Below, one piece after another: positions 16,285-24,926 of a stretch of DNA of 42,065 bases. How positions within the stretch are numbered: position 1 is the stretch's first letter; the number at the start of each line of letters is the position of its first letter. The stretch spans positions 1-42,065 of the forward strand of contig JAISQR010000176.1 of NCBI GenBank assembly GCA_031274035.1. The letters are read 5' to 3'. This stretch comes from Treponema sp. (GTDB taxonomy: Bacteria > Spirochaetota > Spirochaetia > Treponematales > Breznakiellaceae). The notes beneath the pieces were generated by a model. That model worked only from the letters and a program-made list of their open reading frames with translations. It was not told where the DNA came from and made no database searches. Made by a program: the position numbers and the translations under genes.

Positions 16285-16490
16285 TCAAAAGGCGGCTATT
16301 GAATAAAAAGCTCCCTTCCCAATGGCGCTTATCCCCCAATCGGCGGGGATAGCCGGTGTTGCCGCATTGCCGGAGTACCTTACCAGCACCCCGTCCGTAA
16401 TCTCGAAATCGGCCCGGCTAATTTGCTGGGCAAAGACCGCTGTCCCTGCCATTAGCGCCAGGGATGATTGCGTTTGTCTTTTTTATACAT
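16285..16490 (-). pseudogene. Remnant of an exported BspA-type leucine-rich repeat gene
   Basis: On the minus strand an ATG at 16490, preceded by GGAGAAGTG, opens a frame (MYKKDKRNH...) that stops after 12 codons. If one A is added to the A6 run (16479-16484) the reading becomes MYKKRQTQSSLALMAGTAVF followed by AQQ, a convincing signal peptide. It continues into ISRADFEITDGVLVRYSGNA and IPADWGISAIGKGAF, the start of a BspA-like leucine-rich repeat, and stops at 16285. It therefore has a frameshift in a homopolymer and a missing C-terminal body. It could be a dead gene or a slipped-strand phase-variable start. Confidence 0.6.
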
Positions 16491-16506
16491 CACTTCTCCG
16501 CGCTTA

Positions 16507-16573
16507 AAACGGTATAAATTTGCAATAAATTGCAAATTTATACCGTTTTTGGGCAAAGTGCAACAGGCTGCTA
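16507..16573. repeat. MITE-like element, copy E: long hairpin plus terminal repeat
   Basis: A near-perfect palindrome AAACGGTATAAATTTGCAA / TTGCAAATTTATACCGTTT spans 16507-16548, followed by TTGGGCAAAGTGCAACAGGCTGCTAG up to 16574. The last part is the right terminal repeat of the MITE-like family. Its CTA (16571-16573) is the TAG stop codon of the neighbouring minus-strand gene. The hairpin with flanking A/T runs can act as a bidirectional terminator. Confidence 0.75.
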
Positions 16574-17857
16574 GACTTCCAAAAGGTCTTTAACCCGTAC
16601 CGGCAGGCCCGATGCTATTGATTTATTGGCGGCAATACCGGTCAGGATAGAATACGCCCCGTCCACGTGCGAGGCCGCCCGCTTGAAGCGGTCCGGTTCG
16701 GGGCTGCCGAAAATATCGTTCAGCATCACCAGGTCGCCGCCGCCGTGGCCGCCCTTCGCTTCTTCAAACTGTACTTCGTAGGGTTTGCCGAACATGGGCT
16801 TTACGGTTATGTGCTTGCCGATCAAGGCCCCCTCATCGCCCTTCTCGCCGCCCGCGTTGATGTAGGATTTCTCTACTACGTTTACTTCAAGCCGGCCCTT
16901 GGACCCGTTAAAAGAGATATTGTAGCCTTCCCAAGGCATATAGGCATTGAGGGAATAGGTCATTACCGCGTTATTCTTGTAGCGCACCATAACCCCCATA
17001 GTATCTTCTATCGAAATGTCATCGGAAAAAACACTCCGGTCCCGTATATAGCCGGAATCTGCCTCCGCGTCAAGGTAGAGGGCTTTAAGGGTTTCGTTCT
17101 TTTCAATGTCAATGGCAAAAGGATCGTCCTTTGCCGCCTCGCTGCCGTAGCAGCGGTAATAGAAATTCCGCACACCCCGCCGCTCGGCATTCTTCATACC
17201 GTAAAAATTAAGATCGCCCATAGCGTACACTGTTTCCGGCAGACTGGCTATCCAGAAATTGACAAGGTCAAAATGATGGGTAGCCTTATGCACCAGAAGC
17301 CCGCCGCTGTTAAGTTTGTTCCGGTGCCAGCGCCGGAAATAATCGGCGCCGTGCTGGATATTGAGGAGCCATTCAAAATGAATTGAGTATACCTCCCCGA
17401 TAGCGCCATCCATAAGCACTTCGCGTATTTTGGTGTTATGCGGAGCATAGCGGTAGTTAAAGGTAACACGTAAATTTTTGCCGGTCTTTTTTTGGCAGTC
17501 AATTATCGCCTGCGCCTTTCTTTCGTCAATAGTCATAGGCTTTTCGCTTATCACATCGTAGCCCTTCTCCATTGATCTGATAATATAATCATGGTGGGTA
17601 CGATCTACGCTGGTAACAATGACAGCGTCGGGCTTGTTTTCGTCAAGCATCTTGTCAAAATCGGTATAATAATACGTTTTCGCGGCCGGAGCGCCGTGCT
17701 TTTCGGTTAGTATCCTATTGGCATAATTCATGCGGGTTGGTGAAAGATCGCAGAATGCAGCAATCTCCGCACGGTCCTTAAAGGTAGAGGCAACCGCCTC
17801 GTAGTACATCCTTGCCCGTCCGCCCGTACCTACCTGTACATACTTCTTCTTTTCCAT
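16571..17857 (-). CDS. Gfo/Idh/MocA family NAD(P)-dependent oxidoreductase
   Basis: This 428-residue protein has an N-terminal Rossmann fold with VGTGGRAR at 9-16 and the family motif SEKPMT (E105, K106, P107). The C-terminal alpha/beta domain contains GGLLVHKATHHFDLVNFW, where HH and D resemble the substrate-site residues of sugar dehydrogenases. It should oxidise or reduce a sugar or sugar acid with NAD(P). It is the last gene of the long sugar operon, three bases after the enolase-superfamily gene, with GAGGAG before its ATG. Its TAG stop lies in a MITE-like element, so the original C-terminus may have been altered by insertion. Confidence 0.88.
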   Translation of the reverse strand: MEKKKYVQVGTGGRARMYYEAVASTFKDRAEIAAFCDLSPTRMNYANRILTEKHGAPAAKTYYYTDFDKMLDENKPDAVIVTSVDRTHHDYIIRSMEKGYDVISEKPMTIDERKAQAIIDCQKKTGKNLRVTFNYRYAPHNTKIREVLMDGAIGEVYSIHFEWLLNIQHGADYFRRWHRNKLNSGGLLVHKATHHFDLVNFWIASLPETVYAMGDLNFYGMKNAERRGVRNFYYRCYGSEAAKDDPFAIDIEKNETLKALYLDAEADSGYIRDRSVFSDDISIEDTMGVMVRYKNNAVMTYSLNAYMPWEGYNISFNGSKGRLEVNVVEKSYINAGGEKGDEGALIGKHITVKPMFGKPYEVQFEEAKGGHGGGDLVMLNDIFGSPEPDRFKRAASHVDGAYSILTGIAANKSIASGLPVRVKDLLEV

Positions 17858-17860
17858 GAC

Positions 17861-19057
17861 TTAACTCCTCAAATCAAAAATTACCCGCGCGTCGGATTTA
17901 TTCACGACGCTCAGGTCAAGGCCAAGCCCGATTCCACCGGGAACCCGGACGCGTCCGTCCTTTACCGTAAGGCCGCCGGGCACGCAGTCCTCTACACCCT
18001 TAAAATGCTTGTATTCATGGTAGTGCCCCGCGTTGGGAATAACCGCGCAGTAAAGCAGGGTGTTGTATGACGGATAGCCTCCTGAAACATGCGGGGTAAC
18101 CGGCTTGCCCGCGGCCTCGGCCATACGGGCCGCCTTGATACATTGAATAAAGCCGCCTGAATATTGGATATCCGGCTGAAGCACCTGGGCAGCGTCGTTT
18201 TCAATAATCCAGGCAAACCGGCGCAGGCTTGTCTCCTGTTCACCAAATGCCAGGGGAATGTCCAGGGCGTCGGCAACGGCTTTAGTATCCCAGAGATCAT
18301 CAAAGGGGCAGGGCTCCTCATAGAAATACCCGTTGATACTTTCCACGATTTTACCCACCTCAACGCCCTTGACCGCGTCAAAAGAGCCGTTACCATCGGA
18401 ATGGATAACCATACCGTCGCCGAAGTGTTTCCGTGCAAGATTTAAAATCCCCTCGGTCCGTCCCGCCAGGGAATCGGCGTTCCGGCTCATCCGGCCGCCG
18501 AGCTTAAATTTTATCGCCTTTACGCCGGTTTCGTCTACCCGTTCCTGTAAAATATCAACCTCTTCTTCCGGGCTTGTATGCCGGTTGCCGCTGGCCACAT
18601 ACAGTTCCAGTTCATCACGGTACCGCTTCCCGATAAGGTCCGTTACATTCACCCCTGCCCGTTTGCCGAGCATATCCAACAGCGCGGACTCGGCCCAGGC
18701 TGCACAGCACCACCAGGCAAGCCCCTGTATCTTATAATTGAGGCCGTTCACAAAGGCTTCCCTAAAGATACTTTCCATATCGCGGGCATCCTTATTCAAA
18801 AAATAGGGGAGTAGTTTTTTCTGTAAAATAAGATGAAAATAGTCCGCCTGACCGGAACAGGGGGCTAAACCTTCTTCCCCTTGCTTACCCCGAACCCGCA
18901 AAAACCATGCGTCCCCGCGGTTAATCAAGGTAAATGAATCGATGATAACCGGCGTGTCAATCAATTGGGTTTGAATCACCGGTTTATCCATCAGTTCCTG
19001 GAGCCGGGCAAAGCTAACCGGCTTGTGGGGGGAAAAATCTTGATGAACTTGGTACAT
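17861..19057 (-). CDS. Mandelate racemase/muconate lactonizing enzyme (enolase superfamily), probable sugar-acid dehydratase
   Basis: The 398 residues have a capping domain (about 25-150) and a barrel with the mandelate-racemase-group residues: KFK at 183-185 (KxK), metal ligands D221 (HSDGNGSF), E247 (YFYEEPC) and E273 (FGEQE), and the Asp296-His323 dyad (LQPDIQYSGG; TPHVSGG). This set fits acid-sugar dehydratases or racemases acting through an enediolate. The substrate is unknown; a hexuronate, aldonate or similar acid released from plant polysaccharide is likely given the neighbouring transporters and oxidoreductase (inference). GAGGAG precedes the ATG. Confidence 0.88.
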   Translation of the reverse strand: MYQVHQDFSPHKPVSFARLQELMDKPVIQTQLIDTPVIIDSFTLINRGDAWFLRVRGKQGEEGLAPCSGQADYFHLILQKKLLPYFLNKDARDMESIFREAFVNGLNYKIQGLAWWCCAAWAESALLDMLGKRAGVNVTDLIGKRYRDELELYVASGNRHTSPEEEVDILQERVDETGVKAIKFKLGGRMSRNADSLAGRTEGILNLARKHFGDGMVIHSDGNGSFDAVKGVEVGKIVESINGYFYEEPCPFDDLWDTKAVADALDIPLAFGEQETSLRRFAWIIENDAAQVLQPDIQYSGGFIQCIKAARMAEAAGKPVTPHVSGGYPSYNTLLYCAVIPNAGHYHEYKHFKGVEDCVPGGLTVKDGRVRVPGGIGLGLDLSVVNKSDARVIFDLRS

Positions 19058-19069
19058 ATATGCTCCTCA

Positions 19070-19948
19070 TTATCCTTTTATTGATCCCACTAAAACACCT
19101 TTGGTAAAGTATTTCTGTAAAAACGGATACACACACAAAATAGGAAAGGTGGAAAACATGATAGCCGCCATTTTAACCCCCTGGGGAGGTATGACAAAAT
19201 TCTCCCCCACCGACGCGGCGTCTCCAATGCCGCCCTGGGAAAGTATGACAATCTGGCGTAACAGCACCTGAATATTCCATTTTTTGGGGTTGTTGATATA
19301 CAGTATGACATTCATAAAACTATTCCAATGCCCTACCGCGTAAAACAGGGTAAAAGTCGCGATGGCCGGCAGGGACAGGGGAATTACTATTTTAAGTAAA
19401 ATAACCAGATCGTTACATCCGTCCAATTTTGCCGATTCCTCAAGGCTCAGGGGAATTCCCTGGAAGAAATTTTTCATCAATATCAAATTAAACGCGTTAA
19501 TTAATGAGGGCACAATCAATGCGCCGAAGGAATTTAAAAGCCCCGTAGATCGAACAATAAAATAACCGGGAATCATGCCGCCGGAAAAGATCATGGTAAA
19601 GGTAATCATAAACATCAATATCTGCCGCCGCCGCAGATTCTTATGGGCAAGGGGCCAGGCCATAAGGGCGGTCATGGCGATATTAGCCGCCGTACCCGCC
19701 ACCGTGATATAGATGGAAACCAGTAATGCGCGGGGCATGGTAGCGGTGGAAATCATGTACCGGTAAGCGTCCAGGGTCGGCTCTTTCGGCCATAAAATAA
19801 AGGGATTCAGCGCGTTTTCCCGGGCGGAAGCCAAGGATCCCACCAGGATATTGTAGAAGGGGAGTAAGGTAACAAGGGCAAAAAGGATAAGAATGAGGTG
19901 GATCACCGCATCCGTTATCAGGGAGGAAACGGATTTTCGCTTTATCAT
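19070..19948 (-). CDS. Sugar ABC transporter permease, YtcP/LplC type (set 1)
   Basis: This 292-residue membrane protein has six hydrophobic helices. The EAA loop is clear (SLEESAKLDGCNDLVILLKIVIPLSLPA, about 176-203), as is the characteristic end FLQKYFTKGVLVGSIKG. It belongs to the binding-protein-dependent permease family of the LplABC type, which imports complex or acidic oligosaccharides. Its ATG overlaps the stop of the other permease gene by four bases (ATGA). It is clearly similar along its whole length to the permease at 24927-25805. No dedicated ATPase gene lies in the operon; a shared MsmX-like ATPase elsewhere would be needed. Confidence 0.92.
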   Translation of the reverse strand: MIKRKSVSSLITDAVIHLILILFALVTLLPFYNILVGSLASARENALNPFILWPKEPTLDAYRYMISTATMPRALLVSIYITVAGTAANIAMTALMAWPLAHKNLRRRQILMFMITFTMIFSGGMIPGYFIVRSTGLLNSFGALIVPSLINAFNLILMKNFFQGIPLSLEESAKLDGCNDLVILLKIVIPLSLPAIATFTLFYAVGHWNSFMNVILYINNPKKWNIQVLLRQIVILSQGGIGDAASVGENFVIPPQGVKMAAIMFSTFPILCVYPFLQKYFTKGVLVGSIKG

Positions 19949-20901
19949 AGGATGCCCTCTTCTCCGGCTTTTTTCGCCAACCGGTCGGCGCCCAGTACCA
20001 GAATAAGCCCTATGACCGACTTAAATACCCCCACGGCGGTGGAATAACTCAACTGCCCCATATTGATGCCGAACCGGTATACATAGGTATCGAAAACTTC
20101 CCCCACATTGCGGTTCAGTTCGTTTATCATGTTATAGATTTGATCAAAACTGGAATCCATGATATTACCCAAACGCAGGATAAACATGGTGATGATAACT
20201 ACCTTTATGGACGGCAGGGTAACATGCCAGAGCTGTTGAAAACGGTTCGCCCCGTCAATGGTAGCCGCTTCGTACTGTTCCACGTCTATCCCGCTCAGGG
20301 CCGCCAAATATACGATGGTTCCCCAGCCGGTTTCCCTCCACATGGCCTGGCCTACAATCATGGGGCGGAAGAGTTTTTCGCTGGAAAGAAAATTGATAGG
20401 CTCAAAACCCAGCGCCTTAACCGCCTCGTTGATAATACCTCCGTCTGTAGTGAACATCACATAGGAAAGCCCCGCCACCACCACCCAGGACATAAAGTGG
20501 GGCAGATAGGTAACGGTTTGAATGATCCTTTTAAAATACTTGTTCCTGACTTCGTTAAGCAGGAGGGCAAAGATAATCGGAACAGGAAAATTGAATATCA
20601 GGTTCAGTAATGACAGGGTGAGGGTATTGGCAAAAAGCTGAAAAAAAGCGCGGTCGTGGAAAAAACGGTCAAAATTTTCAAAGCCTACCCATTCACTGCC
20701 AAAGAAACCCAAAAAGGGCCGGTAATTTTTAAAGGCCAGGGAAATTCCCCACATGGGGCCGTATTTATAAATGATAAAAAAAATAATCCCCGGAATCAGC
20801 ATAAAATAAAGCCATCGGTCCTTGGAAACGGATGACTTTTTGATAGGCCGCTGTTTGGATTTTTGCCCCCAAGGGGCGGGGGAATTTGCCATGCTAATCA
20901 C
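19945..20901 (-). CDS. Sugar ABC transporter permease, LplB type (set 1)
   Basis: This 318-residue permease has a short cytoplasmic N-terminus and then DRWLYFMLIPGIIFFIIYKY, a first helix typical of LplB. The EAA loop is DVEQYEAATIDGANRFQQLWHVTLPSI (about 222-248). The C-terminus (ADRLAKKAGEEGIL) is shared with the second copy at 25806. It should form a heterodimer with the YtcP-type permease encoded next. The match to the other copy extends over nearly all of the protein, showing duplication of the set. Confidence 0.92.
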   Translation of the reverse strand: MISMANSPAPWGQKSKQRPIKKSSVSKDRWLYFMLIPGIIFFIIYKYGPMWGISLAFKNYRPFLGFFGSEWVGFENFDRFFHDRAFFQLFANTLTLSLLNLIFNFPVPIIFALLLNEVRNKYFKRIIQTVTYLPHFMSWVVVAGLSYVMFTTDGGIINEAVKALGFEPINFLSSEKLFRPMIVGQAMWRETGWGTIVYLAALSGIDVEQYEAATIDGANRFQQLWHVTLPSIKVVIITMFILRLGNIMDSSFDQIYNMINELNRNVGEVFDTYVYRFGINMGQLSYSTAVGVFKSVIGLILVLGADRLAKKAGEEGIL

Positions 20902-21001
20902 TTCCTCAAGTAAGGGAAGGGATACAGGCCCCGCCGGGAAGCCTGTATCAACCCCTGTTTATTTGAGCCTGCCCATAACGCGGACTCATTATGGATAGAT
21001 A

Positions 21002-22513
21002 CTATTTATTCTGGGCCAGCTTATGGGCCGCCGTAAATTCCGCGGCAATCTTATCGCCTCCCGCGGCTTTCCATTGGGCCGCCGCCGCCCTCCATCCGGC
21101 AAGATCCAACTGGCCCAGGACGTACTTCATCCGCGCATCCTGGAGTATCTCTGTAAGCCCCTGGGACCGGATCAGGGTTTCGGAGGAGTATATGGTACTG
21201 TAATTGGGATACAATTTACCCTTGTAACCGTCTACCGCGTCGTTTATCGCCTGCTGCAAGGGATCGCTTGAGAGTTCAGGAATCGGTTTTGTTACATAGA
21301 AGGGGGTAATCTGGTCCGCGTCGGGGAAGTCTACTTCCCTGAATTTTTTAAGCTGATCCGCGGTAAAGGAGAGCTTGCCGTTCACGATGGAATAGTGTTC
21401 CCCCTCAAAGCCCCTGCGCATGACAAGCGCGGTTTTGTCCGTTCCCAGGGAATCAAAGAACCGCATGATCCGGTCCAATTCCGCTTCGGTCTTAATGGAT
21501 GTTCTGGGGAACATAAAACCTCCGGTGTAGCCCACATAGGCCTTCATCGCCGGATTCCCGTTGGGGCCGATATTGTGGACAAACCCTACGGTTGCGTTGG
21601 GGAATACCGAATTCAGCTTTATCCGTGCGTCCAGCACATCCGTAAAAGCGTCGGTAAACACAAACCCCGCCCGTCCCTGCTGGAAGGGGATGTATTCGTC
21701 GTTGTTTTCCACCAAATTGCTGATGATATACCCCCGGGCGTATACATCGCGGTACCAGTCCAGGGCCTTCTGATAGGCGGGATGGTCTATTTCATTTTTA
21801 ATAGTACCGTCATCGGCAAGATACCATTCGTGTTGCCCGCCAAAATAGATGGAAACCAAGGTAAGATATATCCCCAGGTTGCGGCCTTTCATGGAAATAC
21901 CGGTGGTATCGTTCCTGCCGTTGCCGTCCGGGTCCCGTTCGGTAAAGGCCCTAATGATCTCGTAGATTTCTTCCATGGTTGTAGGGCTCTTGAGACCCAG
22001 TTTATCCATCCAATCCTGGCGGAAATACACGCAAGAACGGACAATATCCCGTTCTTTAGGGAAGGCGTAGAGTTTGCCGTCTATTTTAAGGTTGTCCAGC
22101 CGCATATCCCCAAGTTTATCCAGGTTAGGATAGGCCGGGTTGTTGACGTATTTATCCAAAGGCCAAAAGAGGCCGTCCCGTACCGACTGGACGATGATGG
22201 CGTCCTTGGGACTGCGGACCACTACAACCGAAGGAAGATCCGCCGCCGCTAACTGGGCGGCGAGTTTGTCGTTATAAGCCGAATTGGGAACCCATGTCCA
22301 CTCAATATCCGCCTTGAGTTCGTCTTTCCAGTATTGGAGCATCTTAGTGGTATCCTTGGGCGCTTCGGGCTGGTTAAAATTCGCCATAAAGCTGAATTTA
22401 AATCTATCGCCCCCTCCTCCCGCGGCCGCCTGGTTTCCTCCGGCCGCAAACAGGGAACCGGAAACGATTATCGCTGCCAAGGCAGGGATAAACAGGGTCT
22501 TTAAAAATCGCAT
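21002..22513 (-). CDS. Sugar ABC transporter substrate-binding protein, LplA type (set 1)
   Basis: The protein has 503 residues from the ATG at 22513, which has GGAGGAAGG upstream; the longer in-frame start at 22642 lies inside the preceding gene and is rejected. The signal peptide (about 1-25, ending SGSLFAAGG) lacks a lipobox cysteine, unlike the second copy. The mature part begins FKFSFMANFNQPEAPKDTTKML and includes ERDPDGNGRNDTTG, a calcium-loop-like motif common in these proteins. Extracytoplasmic, it feeds the LplB/YtcP permeases of the same operon. Confidence 0.9.
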   Translation of the reverse strand: MRFLKTLFIPALAAIIVSGSLFAAGGNQAAAGGGGDRFKFSFMANFNQPEAPKDTTKMLQYWKDELKADIEWTWVPNSAYNDKLAAQLAAADLPSVVVVRSPKDAIIVQSVRDGLFWPLDKYVNNPAYPNLDKLGDMRLDNLKIDGKLYAFPKERDIVRSCVYFRQDWMDKLGLKSPTTMEEIYEIIRAFTERDPDGNGRNDTTGISMKGRNLGIYLTLVSIYFGGQHEWYLADDGTIKNEIDHPAYQKALDWYRDVYARGYIISNLVENNDEYIPFQQGRAGFVFTDAFTDVLDARIKLNSVFPNATVGFVHNIGPNGNPAMKAYVGYTGGFMFPRTSIKTEAELDRIMRFFDSLGTDKTALVMRRGFEGEHYSIVNGKLSFTADQLKKFREVDFPDADQITPFYVTKPIPELSSDPLQQAINDAVDGYKGKLYPNYSTIYSSETLIRSQGLTEILQDARMKYVLGQLDLAGWRAAAAQWKAAGGDKIAAEFTAAHKLAQNK

Positions 22514-22547
22514 ATCCTTCCTCCAAAAAAAATATTTATACCGGGAT

Positions 22548-23261
22548 TTAATATCCCAAAAAGAAAAGCAATGCCCTTTGAATGGAAACCTCCCAGAAAT
22601 CCCATTCATGGCCTCCGGGCCATTGTTGAAACTCATGTTCATACCCCGCTTCCCGCAGAAGCGCCGAGAGGCGCTGGTTTTGTTCCAACCGGATATCCTC
22701 GCCGCCGCAGCTTATGAAAAGCCGGGGGCGTTTTGCGGCCCGGGCGGCAGGCCCGGCCAGGGCAAAAAGATCGTCCGCATCTCCGGGCTCAGGCTCCGCG
22801 CCGAAAACCCCCTGAAGGTCCCGGTACGACGGAGCGTTCAGGGGGGTATTATTAAGCCGCCAGCGAATATCGGTAACGGCGGAAAAGACGCCGCATCCCG
22901 CATATCGTTCAGGACGGCTGAACGCGCATTTCAGCGCGCCGTACCCTCCCATGGAAAGTCCGGCGATATAGGTTTTTTCCGGCGCATCCTCAATACGGAA
23001 CATCCGTCCGCATAAACCGGGTAATTCTTCGGTGATATAGCTGAAATAATCCCCGCCGTAACACATATCCGTGTAAAAACTCCGGGCCCCTTCGGGCATG
23101 ATCACCGCCATACCGTATTTTTCCGCGTAAGCCTCAATGCGGGAATGCCGTACCCAGGACAGGGCGCTCTGACCGCGGCCGTGGAGCAGATACAAGGTTC
23201 CCCCCAGGGCCGGGTTATGGGAACCGTCCTGGGGCAGGATAACCGTCAGGGAGGTTTCCAT
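22548..23261 (-). CDS. Esterase D/tributyrin esterase-like alpha/beta hydrolase
   Basis: This 237-residue enzyme has the serine hydrolase triad S103 (GLSMGGYG), D189 (SCGGEDI) and H218 (PGGHEWDFW), with an oxyanion segment LYLLHGRGQS near 23-32. It has the PF00756 esterase layout and no signal peptide, so it should be cytoplasmic. It probably removes acetyl or feruloyl groups from imported oligosaccharides (inference from its place between two binding-protein genes). The ATG is preceded by GAGG at unusually short spacing, so translation may be weak or coupled. Confidence 0.85.
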   Translation of the reverse strand: METSLTVILPQDGSHNPALGGTLYLLHGRGQSALSWVRHSRIEAYAEKYGMAVIMPEGARSFYTDMCYGGDYFSYITEELPGLCGRMFRIEDAPEKTYIAGLSMGGYGALKCAFSRPERYAGCGVFSAVTDIRWRLNNTPLNAPSYRDLQGVFGAEPEPGDADDLFALAGPAARAAKRPRLFISCGGEDIRLEQNQRLSALLREAGYEHEFQQWPGGHEWDFWEVSIQRALLFFLGY

Positions 23262-23312
23262 CCTCAGCGAATCGGATTTTATCTCACATTGTAATAAAGC
23301 CGTTTTATACTC

Positions 23313-24863
23313 CTAAAGGGACGGGCTCTCCAGATACGCGGCGGTCAGTTCCTCCTGTACCTTATTACCCCCCGCTTCGCGCCATCGGGCCGCTTCAGCC
23401 TTGAACCCGGCAAGATCAATCTGGCCCAAGACATACTTCATCCGCGCGTCCTGTAGAATATTAATAAGCGTGTTACCCAATCTAACGCTGGTTTCTGAAA
23501 TATAGGTATCGCCTATGCCCAGATACCGCTTCCCGTTATAATTGGCCATTGAATCAAAGGTTGCCTGGGTTAAAGAATCGGAGAGCCGTTCAGGAATAAT
23601 CCTTGTAACACCGTAGGGCGTAATCAGGGAAGCATCGGGGAAGTCGGTGTCGCGGAATGCTTTAATCTGCGCATCGGTAGAAACAAGGTAGCCGTTTTCA
23701 ATGGTGTAGTGCTTGTCTTTAATGCCCCGGCGCAGCGTAAGAATAGCGTCATCCGTTCCTAAAGCGTCAAAGTACCTCATAACCTCTTCGAGCCGGGCTT
23801 CGGTCTTTACGGATGTTTTGGGAATAAAAAAACCGCCGTTAAAGCCTATATGGGAACGGCTCACGACACCCCCGTCAGGCCCCTGGAGATTCTGGGTAAA
23901 GCCGATCCGGGCTTCCGGGAATACCGCCGAAACACTGATCTGGGTATCAACCACATCGTTAATATCGCTAAAGAAGACCAGCCCCGCCCGGCCCTGTTGG
24001 AGGGGAAGGTACTCGTTGCGGAGTTCAACAAGATCCTGAACAAAATAGCCCCTGGCATAGGCCTCACGGTGGAAATCCAGGGATTTGTAGTATGCCGGAT
24101 CATCTGTTTCATGCTGTACCTTTTTTGCGGCCTCGTCCCAGAACCACTCCTGGCGTCCGCCGTAATAGACAGCTACATCCGAAAGTTTGGCCGAAAGATT
24201 GCTCCCCTTCATGGAAAGGCCGGAGGTATCGTTCCTGCCGTTACCGTCGGGGTCCCGCTCCGAAAAAGCCGCAATTATATTCCGCACATCATCCATGTTT
24301 TTAGGTTCAGAAAGACCCAGCTTTTCAAGCCAGTCCAGGCGGTAAAGCACCCCGGCCTGCACCATTTCCCTCTCAATGGGGATGCCGTAGAGATGCCCCT
24401 TAATCTTCATGTTGGTAAGCCGCGCATCGCTTAACCTTGACAGTCCCGGATAATCGCCGTTGTTAAAAAAATTGTCCAGATTCCAAAAAAGACCGTCCTC
24501 AATGGCGCTTACCACATTGGCGGGCCTGGCGTTCCCCCTGACAACCACCGCGTCGGGCAGATCATTGGAAGAAATTCGCACCCCCAGGGTGTTCATATAG
24601 TCCGGCGTCGGATACCAGATAATTTGAATGTCCGCCTTGACGGTATTCCGTAAATACTGCATGAGATCGCTTGAATCGCGGGGCGGCTCAGGTTGATTAA
24701 AATTTGCCATCATCGTGAGTTTATGCACAGGTCCGCCGCCGGCTCCTGTTTCTGCGCCGGGCGGCTGGGCCGCCTGATTCTGCCGTGAATTTCCGCAGGA
24801 CAGAACAGAAAGGATCAACGCCGCAGACAGCGCCGATATTGCCGTGTTCGTCTTAAAAAACAT
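23313..24863 (-). CDS. Sugar ABC transporter substrate-binding lipoprotein, LplA type (set 2)
   Basis: The 516-residue precursor has a lipobox ending at C23 (SVLSCGN). The mature part opens HKLTMMANFNQPEPPRDSSDLMQYL, closely matching the set 1 protein, and shares the ERDPDGNGRNDTSGLSMKG stretch and the end region RMKYVLGQIDLAGFKAEAARWREAGG. It is membrane-anchored, unlike the first. AGGAGG lies upstream. The two proteins differ throughout, so the duplication is old and ligand preference may have shifted. Confidence 0.92.
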   Translation of the reverse strand: MFFKTNTAISALSAALILSVLSCGNSRQNQAAQPPGAETGAGGGPVHKLTMMANFNQPEPPRDSSDLMQYLRNTVKADIQIIWYPTPDYMNTLGVRISSNDLPDAVVVRGNARPANVVSAIEDGLFWNLDNFFNNGDYPGLSRLSDARLTNMKIKGHLYGIPIEREMVQAGVLYRLDWLEKLGLSEPKNMDDVRNIIAAFSERDPDGNGRNDTSGLSMKGSNLSAKLSDVAVYYGGRQEWFWDEAAKKVQHETDDPAYYKSLDFHREAYARGYFVQDLVELRNEYLPLQQGRAGLVFFSDINDVVDTQISVSAVFPEARIGFTQNLQGPDGGVVSRSHIGFNGGFFIPKTSVKTEARLEEVMRYFDALGTDDAILTLRRGIKDKHYTIENGYLVSTDAQIKAFRDTDFPDASLITPYGVTRIIPERLSDSLTQATFDSMANYNGKRYLGIGDTYISETSVRLGNTLINILQDARMKYVLGQIDLAGFKAEAARWREAGGNKVQEELTAAYLESPSL

Positions 24864-24926
24864 AAAGTTCCTCCTGAAATATGGTTCCGAAAACCTAAAG
24901 TTTTCGTAATTTTCGTTAACGTCCGT

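Noticed and set aside
21395-22252. Plus-strand open frame (285 codons) opposite the first binding-protein gene
   Set aside because: It lies wholly within a clear LplA-type gene on the other strand and has no family resemblance; the same applies to the plus-strand frame at 16667-17386.
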